Positions 57,993 to 64,000 of a stretch of DNA of 64,000 bases are shown here, piece by piece. The notes below the pieces were generated by a model. That model was not told the origin of the DNA. It saw only the letters and a program-made list of their open reading frames with translations, and searched no databases. The position numbers and the translations under genes were made by a program. This DNA comes from Filobacillus milosensis (lineage in GTDB: Bacteria > Bacillota > Bacilli > Bacillales > Alkalibacillaceae): the NCBI RefSeq assembly GCF_004402015.1, contig NZ_SOPW01000005.1, positions 62,001 through 126,000 of the forward strand, in the 5' to 3' direction. Positions within the stretch are counted from its first letter, which is position 1. The number at the start of each line of letters is the position of its first letter.

Positions 57993-58036
57993 ATTATAGT
58001 ACCGAGATTGAATCTTGGCTTCAGACTTAAGTCTGA
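57993..58036 (-). promoter_or_regulatory. palindrome and -10 box upstream of microprotein gene 1
   Basis: TCAGACTTAAGTCTGA (58021-58036) is a perfect 16-bp palindrome. TATAAT on the minus strand is at 57998-57993. The palindrome centre would be about 42 nt upstream of the transcription start, where an activator replaces a missing -35 box. On the plus strand it is followed by five T, so a terminator is the alternative. Confidence 0.45.
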
Positions 58037-58076
58037 TTTTTGGACTTTCTTGGAAATCTTTTCACATTTTGTTCAA

Positions 58077-58106
58077 GAAAGAGTATCGGGGAGCCAATAC
58101 TCTTTC
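58077..58106 (-). other. hairpin after microprotein gene 2
   Basis: GAAAGAGTAT and ATACTCTTTC form a 10-bp stem over 10 nt, beginning one nt after the stop codon. No T run; may stabilise or weakly terminate. Confidence 0.6.
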
Positions 58107-58107
58107 C

Positions 58108-58260
58108 CTAAGCCAGTTTACCCTGTGGCTTTTTAGTAAAAACATTTCGGAAAATGTGTGGTTTGTGAGTTTTGTTTTCTTTGAACTTTTGTCGTTGATC
58201 CATACATTCATTTCTAATATCATTCATTCTTGTTAAATTCGCATTATATATATCAAACAT
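58108..58260 (-). CDS. 50-residue basic microprotein, MFDI family copy 2
   Basis: Minus-strand ATG at 58260 follows TGGAGGTTTTAAAG; stop TAG at 58108. The N-terminal part MFDIYNANLTRMNDIRNE parallels copy 1; the C-terminus is longer and basic (HKPHIFRNVFTKKPQGKLA). Soluble, with one Cys. Shared N-terminus plus good RBS in both copies argue for real, related genes. Confidence 0.65.
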   Translation of the reverse strand: MFDIYNANLTRMNDIRNECMDQRQKFKENKTHKPHIFRNVFTKKPQGKLA

Positions 58261-58463
58261 CTTTAAAACCTCCATTTGTTATCTTCTACTCATAGTTTAC
58301 GTGGTAGAGGGGTTTTTCTGAACGGTATGCAGATTGATTTACGCTCATTCTAAAGGCTGATTTTAGCGTCAGACCCTTGGTATATTAGGGTTTATAGCCT
58401 GAATAGTGAGAAAATTCCGGAGGTTTTGATATACTAATACAAACAGCGGAGGGAGAAGTGCTT

Positions 58464-58838
58464 ATGATAAAAACAAATGACATTTTCACATGGGAGCGAA
58501 CATTTACTAACGATGATGTTATTGAGTTCGGAAAAATTTCAGGGGATCAGGGTAATCACCATGTCGAACCTGATGAAAAAGGAAGATTAATGGTCCAGGG
58601 ATTATTAACAGCCAGTATAGCCACGAAAATTGGTGGGGATTTGAATTACATAGCACGAGAGATGGTTAACGAATTTATTCGACCTGTATTTACTGGCGAC
58701 ACGATCACATGCGAGCTGAAATTGACAAAGGTTGAGCAGCAAGAAGGTCGCAAACGGATAGAAATGATATCGACATATACGAATCAACATGGCAAAGAAG
58801 TATTGACGGGGTCAAGTCACGGGATTGTTCGTGATTAA
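58464..58838 (+). CDS. MaoC-like hot-dog dehydratase
   Basis: 124 residues from ATG 58464 (GGAGGGAGAA 8-9 nt upstream; GTG 58458 is too close). The MaoC motif reads FGKISGDQGNHHVEP, with Asp and His of the (R)-enoyl hydratase active site, followed by LMVQGLLTASIATKIGGD. Members hydrate (R)-3-hydroxyacyl-CoA substrates or act in degradation and storage-lipid pathways. No acyl-CoA genes are adjacent, so the substrate is open. Confidence 0.8.
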   Translation: MIKTNDIFTWERTFTNDDVIEFGKISGDQGNHHVEPDEKGRLMVQGLLTASIATKIGGDLNYIAREMVNEFIRPVFTGDTITCELKLTKVEQQEGRKRIEMISTYTNQHGKEVLTGSSHGIVRD

Positions 58839-58847
58839 ATAAAGAGT

Positions 58848-58889
58848 ATGAAAAGAACTTAGATCGTTTAATATATCTAAGTCCTTTTC
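58848..58889. terminator. bidirectional terminator
   Basis: GAAAAGAACTTAGAT and ATCTAAGTCCTTTTC form a long imperfect stem between convergent genes with A- and T-rich edges. Confidence 0.75.
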
Positions 58890-58891
58890 TT

Positions 58892-59380
58892 TTAGTTGCT
58901 AAATGTTTCAACAGATTCAATACCATTTAAAATAACGGTGACATCATCTGAATGTTTTTGTTCGGTTGTTATATGGAAGTAAAACTTCTCACTGGAGGAA
59001 GCGGGAAGGTGGTTTTGCTCTTGGTCTTTTGAAAACTTAATGTTATAGCTATGCTTATTAAGTGAACTAAATCCAATTTCTCCACCAACTGTATTATTTA
59101 AAGAGTAAGACGCGGTAATTTGGGCTACTGCGTGTTTCTTATTTCGTTCAACTATCTCAGCCATATAAAATGTGTGACCATTCAAGCTTGCTAAAATAAT
59201 TTCCTCATCATTAATAGTCTGGATGAGAGTTAATTCATGAGAAGGGGAGGTATGATGATCAAGAGCCTCTTCTTTAGAATCAAACCATTCTAAATCAGAT
59301 AAATGATCGTCTTTAAACTCATCCTTACACCCTGCCATCAATAATGAAAACACTAACAGTGCAGTGAGTAACTTATACAC
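58892..59380 (-). CDS. lipoprotein, hypothetical
   Basis: 162 residues from GTG 59380 (AAGGAGTG upstream). Signal peptide with lipobox LLMAGC. Mature part: DLEWFDSKEEALDHH, then LIQTINDEEIILASLNGHTF and MAEIVERNKKHAVAQITASY, a pattern seen in short Bacillus lipoproteins with a domain of about 120 residues. Function unknown. Follows a small membrane protein gene by 15 nt. Confidence 0.72.
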   Translation of the reverse strand: MYKLLTALLVFSLLMAGCKDEFKDDHLSDLEWFDSKEEALDHHTSPSHELTLIQTINDEEIILASLNGHTFYMAEIVERNKKHAVAQITASYSLNNTVGGEIGFSSLNKHSYNIKFSKDQEQNHLPASSSEKFYFHITTEQKHSDDVTVILNGIESVETFSN

Positions 59381-59395
59381 AAAAGCACACTCCTT

Positions 59396-59563
59396 TTAAC
59401 CATCTAAATCTTTATCCAAAAAGCTTTTAATTTCTTTTTTCTCAATCCCTAAATGATCTTTAATATCTTCTAAATCATCCATTAATATTTTTGTGTTGTA
59501 CCATGCAAATATTGAACAAAACATTGCCGCGAAAACTAAAATCACAAGTAAGATTTCGAACAT
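59396..59563 (-). CDS. 55-residue membrane-anchored protein
   Basis: Minus-strand ATG 59563 follows AAGAGGTG; stop TAA at 59396. One N-terminal helix (ILLVILVFAAMFCSIFAW) and a charged tail (MDDLEDIKDHLGIEKKEIKS). Sits directly upstream of the lipoprotein gene on the same strand, so the two may form an operon. Not recognised. Confidence 0.62.
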   Translation of the reverse strand: MFEILLVILVFAAMFCSIFAWYNTKILMDDLEDIKDHLGIEKKEIKSFLDKDLDG

Positions 59564-59581
59564 TTTAAACACCTCTTATGT

Positions 59582-59618
59582 AAAAATACACATGAGAATG
59601 TCTTCCCATGTGTATTTC
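59582..59618 (-). terminator. Rho-independent terminator of the flotillin gene
   Basis: AAATACACATG and CATGTGTATTT form an 11-bp stem over 12 nt; minus strand ends in five T. Confidence 0.85.
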
Positions 59619-59629
59619 TTATCTTTCGA

Positions 59630-61174
59630 TTATTCTTTATTTGATTCTTGCTGTGTTGCTTCTTCCTCTTCTTCAAGAGTTAATAAATCGCTGGACGATT
59701 CTTTAGATTCTTCTTTTTCATCTGCTTCGCGAATCACGGTATGTGTGTTTCCGCGGTTAGCGAGGTCTGATAAAAGTTTTGAAATATCAATTCCTGTTAA
59801 GTCTTTTAATGGCTCCTGAATTTGTGCCATTGTGCTTGTTACTTGTTGTCCATAAGCATTGACGCCATTTCCATTTCCACTATCAATGACTTTAACAGAA
59901 TCAATGTTAGCAAGTGGCTGTGCAATTTCGCGTGCATAAGCTGGAAGCATTTCGATGAGTTTCTCAGCAATGACAACGTCACCATGTTCAGAGATTGCTT
60001 CAGCTAGCTTACGTCTAGCCTCTGCTTCTGCTTCACCTTTTTCACGGATAACTTCTGCTTCAGCAAGACCTTGTTCACGATTAATTTTAGCTTTTGTTTC
60101 CCCATCAATTTGTGCTTTTCTTGCTTCTGCTTCAGCTGTTTTAGTTGTTTCATAGTAATCAGCGTCAGCTTTTGCTTTACGTACCTTAGCTTCTTCTTCC
60201 TCTAGCTTAACTAGGCGTTCGCGCTCTAGGTGTTTCAAGCGTAGGTCCTCTTCTTTTTGTTGAGCGATTAATTTCAATTCTTCTTCCTGAACTTGTTTGT
60301 CTAATCGAGCTTTTTCTAACTGGTATGACTGCTCTGATTTCGCACGAGCACGTTCAGTTTCTTCTTTGATTGCTGCATCTTTTAAGTCTTTGGACTTCTT
60401 CGATTCAGCAATTTCAGTCTGACGTTCAAATTCTTGTTCTTTCGCTTCTTGATCGTTCGTCGCACGGTGAATACGTGTTTCTTTATCCGCGTCTGATTCT
60501 GCTAATTCAGCACGTTTACGAGCTTCCGCAATACGTGGACGACCTAAGTTATCTAAATAACCGTTTTCTTCATCAGCATCACGTAAGTCTTGTAAACCTA
60601 GAGATGTGATTTTGAAACCCATTTCATCTAATTGTTGTTGGGCAACCTCTGTTACTTGTCGGTTAAATTCTTCACGGTCTTCATTAATCTGTTCGACCGT
60701 CATTTTTGATAAAATCGCACGCAGATTCGCGTTTAAAACTTCCGAAATCTCTTCTTCTTGTTCTTTCTGTTTCTTGCCCAGGAATTGCTCAGCATATAGT
60801 GCAATACCTTTTAACGTGTCGGCTACTTTTACCATAGCAACGGCATCAGCAACAATTGGAACGCCGCCATTCGTGTAGACACGCGGTGTCGTTAGTTTTA
60901 ACTGAAACGAGTTTAAGTCTACCGGTGTTGCTGTTTGGTGCATTTTAAGTAAATGTCCACCACCACGAATAATCTTCATGGAACGACCTTCATCGTCGGT
61001 AAATATGTTTGTTTCTTTTTCCGGGTTACCTAATCTAGGACCCGCAATAATTAGTGCTTCGTTTGATTTCGCTGTCTTGTAGCGAAATTTCATCCAAACC
61101 CACCACAAAACCCCTAAGATTGCAGCGACGACCAATACAGGGATTAAAATCATGAAAAAGCCAACAATCTTCAT
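59630..61174 (-). CDS. floT: flotillin FloT (YuaG)-like protein
   Basis: 514 residues; B. subtilis FloT is 509. An N-terminal helix (MILIPVLVVAAILGVLWWVW) anchors the protein. The SPFH/PHB domain spans about 30-210 (RSMKIIRGGGHLLKMHQTAT; LQDLRDADEENGYLDNLGRP). From 210 to about 400 is an Ala/Glu coiled coil with EA repeats (RKAKADADYYETTKTAEAEA; AEVIREKGEAEAEARRKL). The tail is acidic. Flotillins assemble in functional membrane microdomains. B. subtilis floT follows yuaF; no yuaF/NfeD gene is here, so the copy stands alone. RBS GGGGGAA. Confidence 0.9.
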   Translation of the reverse strand: MKIVGFFMILIPVLVVAAILGVLWWVWMKFRYKTAKSNEALIIAGPRLGNPEKETNIFTDDEGRSMKIIRGGGHLLKMHQTATPVDLNSFQLKLTTPRVYTNGGVPIVADAVAMVKVADTLKGIALYAEQFLGKKQKEQEEEISEVLNANLRAILSKMTVEQINEDREEFNRQVTEVAQQQLDEMGFKITSLGLQDLRDADEENGYLDNLGRPRIAEARKRAELAESDADKETRIHRATNDQEAKEQEFERQTEIAESKKSKDLKDAAIKEETERARAKSEQSYQLEKARLDKQVQEEELKLIAQQKEEDLRLKHLERERLVKLEEEEAKVRKAKADADYYETTKTAEAEARKAQIDGETKAKINREQGLAEAEVIREKGEAEAEARRKLAEAISEHGDVVIAEKLIEMLPAYAREIAQPLANIDSVKVIDSGNGNGVNAYGQQVTSTMAQIQEPLKDLTGIDISKLLSDLANRGNTHTVIREADEKEESKESSSDLLTLEEEEEATQQESNKE

Positions 61175-61367
61175 GTGCTTATTCCCCCAAATAATTATTT
61201 AACACCGAAAAACTTATGTATAAGGTGTTATTAACAAATTCTTTATAAGATTAACATAATTTACATAATTCTTACAATATGTTATTGATGTGTAATTATT
61301 GTGAAAATATAGTAATTAATAGTGGTACTAAAAATGTATTAAAGGTAAGTGTTGATTATTAACCTTC

Positions 61368-61628
61368 TTATACACAACTTATTAACATCATCCACAGATA
61401 AAAACATTAAAATCGAAATTATCCACACGGAAATGTGGTTATCTCAACATTATCTTGAGTTATCCGCAAGTTTTCCATAAGCTATCCCCAATAAATGTAG
61501 ATTTGTCCCCATATATTCACAGGTTTATCAACAGACTGTGTGTAAATGAGTATTTTTCACACTATTTCATCAAAAACTTTCAAAAATCGTTGTGCATAAG
61601 TTCAGCAATCGACAACTTCTGTGAATAA
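61368..61628. promoter_or_regulatory. DnaA-box cluster
   Basis: Four perfect TTATNCACA boxes: 61368-61376 (+), 61419-61427 (+, TTATCCACA), 61591-61599 (-) and 61620-61628 (-). One-mismatch boxes: 61388 (+), 61460 (+), 61513 (+), 61525 (+), 61537 (-) and 61553 (+); weaker ones at 61434 and 61482. Left-half boxes point rightward, the last ones leftward. Steps of 20, 31, 41, 22 and 31 nt are near whole DNA turns. Lies in the 454-nt gap between flotillin and SDR genes. dnaA and dnaN are absent, so it is more likely a DnaA-titrating or regulatory cluster than oriC. Confidence 0.75.
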
Positions 61629-62723
61629 CTAGCTGATGTGAATTTGATAATTTGGGTTGTTTTTGTTTTCGCGATAAAAATTCACCATAACTGGTGCCAC
61701 ATCTTTAAAATCAGGGCATTCAATACCAGAACCTTTTAGATCTTGTTGGGCCTGTGTACAATCGTATTCAGCGATGAGACGTGAGTAGTCGAGTGACTCC
61801 TTCTCGACACGAAGCCATTTACGCATGTAGCTTAGTGAAAGTCCTGCTTTAGCAACCCTAGTTGGTATGGTGCCTTTAGGCATTCGCTTCAAGTATTCCT
61901 CCATCAACATCGCGTAAACGTCTCTCATCGGGTATGGGTTGGGATCGGTTAAATGATATGTTCGACCTGCAGATACCTCGGCATGAGCCAGATAAACTGT
62001 TGCGAGAAAAATATAGTCAACTGGGACGAAGTTGCCATATGCCTGGCTTTTCCCTATGTATGGGATGAAGGGAAATTTTTTTAATGAATCAAATAAATTT
62101 AACATAAAGTACGGGCCGTCAAACTTAATGGTTTCGCCTGTTTTGGAATCGCCGCATACTACACCTGGGCGTATAATCGTTGTGGGTACTTGTTCTTTAA
62201 GTGCGTCGACTAATACTTCGGCTTCGTATTTGGTGCTTTCATAATGGTTTTTAAATGTTTGTCCTTGATCGAGCTCTGTTTCAAGAATTTTTCCTGTACG
62301 CTTGCCTGAAACGTAGGCTGTACTGAAGTAAATATATCGTTTTAGTGCTGTAAGTTTTTGCACCCAATCGTTAACATGACGTGTGCCATTTACATTTACG
62401 TTATAGGCAATGGCTTTTGGCACGGCTAAATCGTAGATTGCTGCTAAATGAAAGACGTGAGTGATTTGTTCTTGCAAATAGGGTTGAATGGATTCCTCAA
62501 TCCCTAAGTCTGGTTGTGTAATATCCCCTGATAAAAGTTGAAATTGCTCAGATGATATATTCTCATCATTTGCGATGGACTGGACTACCTGCTCAGCTTT
62601 TTCCATCATATGAGGTAAAACGAGTAAGTAAATATGGTTCACTTCTTGCTTCCTGATGAGGTGGCGAATTAAGTTATTAGCAATGAAACCGGGAAATCCT
62701 GTAAAGAAGTAAGTGTTGGCCAT
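61629..62723 (-). CDS. extended SDR, thioester-reductase/male-sterility type
   Basis: 364 residues. NAD(P)-binding TGFPGFIANNLIRHLI (TGxxGF), VFHLAAIYDL, the active site FSTAYVSG and YESTKYEAE (YxxxK), then TTIIRPGVVCGDS. These fit the male-sterility/thioester-reductase group of SDRs found singly in Bacilli, which reduce acyl thioesters or related carbonyls. RBS AAGGAG. Starts 11 nt after the hydrolase gene, so the two form an operon. Confidence 0.85.
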   Translation of the reverse strand: MANTYFFTGFPGFIANNLIRHLIRKQEVNHIYLLVLPHMMEKAEQVVQSIANDENISSEQFQLLSGDITQPDLGIEESIQPYLQEQITHVFHLAAIYDLAVPKAIAYNVNVNGTRHVNDWVQKLTALKRYIYFSTAYVSGKRTGKILETELDQGQTFKNHYESTKYEAEVLVDALKEQVPTTIIRPGVVCGDSKTGETIKFDGPYFMLNLFDSLKKFPFIPYIGKSQAYGNFVPVDYIFLATVYLAHAEVSAGRTYHLTDPNPYPMRDVYAMLMEEYLKRMPKGTIPTRVAKAGLSLSYMRKWLRVEKESLDYSRLIAEYDCTQAQQDLKGSGIECPDFKDVAPVMVNFYRENKNNPNYQIHIS

Positions 62724-62734
62724 GGATTTGCTCC

Positions 62735-63262
62735 TTATCTATAGTCCTCTATATATTCTTCATATTCCAAAACTTCCATAGTATTCGTCCAATGTAGCGC
62801 TGTTCCAATAAAGTCTTTGATGTCTAATCCTTTCATTTCATAGGTATCTTCATCATTCACTGTGCCAGTTGCGTCTTCAATAAAAGTGACTTTATAACCC
62901 CGGTCAAAGGCAGCAATAGCTGTGAATAGACAACAAAATTCTGTATTAAATCCTGTTATGAACACGTGATCGACGTCCAGTTTATCTAAAGTCGCTGTTA
63001 AGTCGGTTTGATAAAAAGAACTTGGAGTCGATTTATCGATGGTGTAGTCGGCATAAGGTGCCAGGGGTTGATACAGTTTCGAACCTTCTGATTCTCGGTG
63101 AAGCGGACTTTCTTCTTCCTGATCAATGTGGCGCATGAAAATGACCGGCAGATTTTGGTGTTTAAAGTCTTGTATGATTTTTTCAATATTCTTTAGTTCT
63201 TCTGAAAAGTCCTTAGCGTTCACAATCCCGTTTTGTACGTCTATAACAAGTAAAGCTTTCAT
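62735..63262 (-). CDS. isochorismatase-like cysteine hydrolase
   Basis: 175 residues. Catalytic triad elements: Asp8 in LLVIDVQNGIV, Lys in YTIDKSTPSSFYQTDL, and the Cys in FITGFNTEFCCLFTAIAAFD after a cis-peptide-like GFNTE. Members hydrolyse nicotinamide, isochorismate, biuret or other amides. Substrate unknown. First gene of an operon with the SDR. RBS AAAGGAG. Confidence 0.86.
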   Translation of the reverse strand: MKALLVIDVQNGIVNAKDFSEELKNIEKIIQDFKHQNLPVIFMRHIDQEEESPLHRESEGSKLYQPLAPYADYTIDKSTPSSFYQTDLTATLDKLDVDHVFITGFNTEFCCLFTAIAAFDRGYKVTFIEDATGTVNDEDTYEMKGLDIKDFIGTALHWTNTMEVLEYEEYIEDYR

Positions 63263-63278
63263 GATAAAACTCCTTTAA

Positions 63279-63353
63279 AACTAAGTATTAGTTATATAAA
63301 CTTGAGTACTAAGCAAAAAACTTAAGTACTAAATTTTCAACTTGAGTAGTTAA
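63279..63353. repeat. phased intergenic array G (4 units, 20-nt period)
   Basis: Cores of the type aacttgagtacta have their first C at 63281, 63301, 63321 and 63341, exactly 20 nt apart. Lies in the divergent promoter region between the hydrolase and CBS genes. The only array with a 20-nt step. Confidence 0.75.
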
Positions 63354-63516
63354 CTAATTAATTCCATATACATTGGTTCCAATCCTGCAAAATTTGTAAA
63401 TTTTTGTTTGGTGAACAGGAGTTGAGTTGTGGTCTAATGAAAAATACAAGTGAAGAAGCTGGAAGAATGACATTTGGTTTTTAGTGTCACAATAATCCTA
63501 TGAAAGGGGACGTGAC

Positions 63517-64000
63517 ATGAAGGATTCGGAGCGCTTTTTGTTTGCTTTTAATAAAATTGAAAAATATTTAAATGATCATTTAGGCGGAAATGGGCACCAC
63601 ACAGGATTTAGCCAGGCGGTAAATAAAGTGTCTCAAAATCACAAGATTGTGCAGCGGTTTAAGGATGATTTGTTGGAATTTGCGGTTTTACGTAATGCGA
63701 TTGTCCATGAGCGGACAGAACCTGAGTATGTGATTGCAGAACCCCATGAATCTACTGTTGAGAAAATTGAGAATGTCATGCAGGAATTAACTGAACCAAA
63801 AAAGGTCATCCCTCGATTTTCGCGAGAGGTTAAATCGTTTAGCGTATCTGATTCACTTACTGACATATTAATCGTGATTAAAGAGTCGTCGTTTTCTCAG
63901 TTTCCAGTATATGAAGGGGAAGAGTTTAAAGGTCTGATCACAGGAAATGGAATAACGAATTGGTTAGCTAAAACGGTGGAAGATGATGTATTATCGAGAG
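63517..64000 (+). CDS. CBS-domain protein, 3' end cut by window
   Basis: ATG 63517 follows AAAGGGGA; 161 codons are open to the window end. N-terminal helical part (KDSERFLFAFNKIEKYLNDH; FAVLRNAIVHERTEPEYVIA, which resembles HEPN/RNase-like R-N-x-x-x-H: RNAIVH) is followed by the start of a CBS pair: FSQFPVYEGEEFKGLITGNG. CBS domains bind adenosyl ligands. The RNAIVHE motif suggests a HEPN-like N-terminal domain; tentative. Confidence 0.72.
   Translation, partial: MKDSERFLFAFNKIEKYLNDHLGGNGHHTGFSQAVNKVSQNHKIVQRFKDDLLEFAVLRNAIVHERTEPEYVIAEPHESTVEKIENVMQELTEPKKVIPRFSREVKSFSVSDSLTDILIVIKESSFSQFPVYEGEEFKGLITGNGITNWLAKTVEDDVLSR

Noticed and set aside
59822-60878. Several plus-strand frames opposite floT
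   Set aside because: Antisense shadows of the Ala/Glu coiled coil; Ser/Ala-rich with no start signals.
61368-61628. Chromosomal oriC
   Set aside because: dnaA, dnaN, rpmH, gyrB or other usual origin genes are absent on both sides; only a DnaA-box cluster can be claimed.

Overview
The window is AT-rich, has strong AGGAGG-type ribosome binding sites, many GTG/TTG starts, sigma-A-like promoters and U-tract hairpin terminators, and carries typical Bacillaceae genes (sbcDC, a FloT-type flotillin, a Crh/HPr-like protein, YczE, EcsC, YjiH and DUF402 proteins, a TAXI-TRAP transporter). It looks like chromosome of a Bacillaceae member, perhaps one of the moderately halophilic or alkaliphilic genera; the genus is an inference. 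I see no rRNA, tRNA, phage or insertion sequence. Both ends cut a gene: a DUF1801 protein on the left and a CBS-domain protein on the right.

Layout. 0-6.8 kb: a frameshifted aminoglycoside-phosphotransferase-like gene, a VOC protein, a membrane protein, a 14-TM efflux pump, a Crh-like protein with Arg15, and a YjiH transporter-like protein. 6.9-14 kb: DUF2269 protein, an ECF sigma factor with a BtrH-like partner, a nucleotidyltransferase, a metallopeptidase, acetyltransferases, and a flavin reductase/esterase/acetyltransferase operon. 14-24 kb: short operons of small membrane proteins, VOC, kinase, GNAT and DUF402 proteins; many are very short, and several are broken by a single nonsense or frameshift change. 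24-26 kb: a candidate structured RNA, then a regulator joining a Ser-less alpha/beta hydrolase to a SARP-type DNA-binding domain, with heptamer direct repeats in its own promoter. 26-35 kb: more small proteins, a broken DUF1722 gene, YdeI-like, HAD, second DUF402, lipoproteins and a SIMPL protein. 35-46 kb: phosphoesterase, membrane Mrr-like protein, 7TM-GGDEF diguanylate cyclase, a Vga(A)-type ABC-F gene behind a leader-peptide attenuator, an AAC(6')-like acetyltransferase, a MntA/HepT toxin-antitoxin pair and a pRiA4b ORF-3-like protein. 46-50 kb: a TAXI-TRAP operon with promoter and cre box, whose binding protein is circularly permuted. 50-55 kb: sbcD-sbcC. 55-64 kb: small accessory genes, two paralogous microproteins (MFDI family), MaoC-like protein, FloT, a dense DnaA-box cluster, an SDR, an isochorismatase-like hydrolase and the CBS protein.

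Themes. Small-molecule modification and resistance-like genes dominate (nine GNATs, two kinase-type genes, two nucleotidyltransferases plus MntA, two VOC proteins, an ABC-F and an efflux pump). Nine intergenic arrays have a conserved core recurring every 20-21 nt with a variable remainder; neighbouring arrays share a core and distant ones do not. This phased repeat system, the permuted TAXI protein, the pseudo-hydrolase SARP regulator and the DnaA-box cluster are the most unusual things here.
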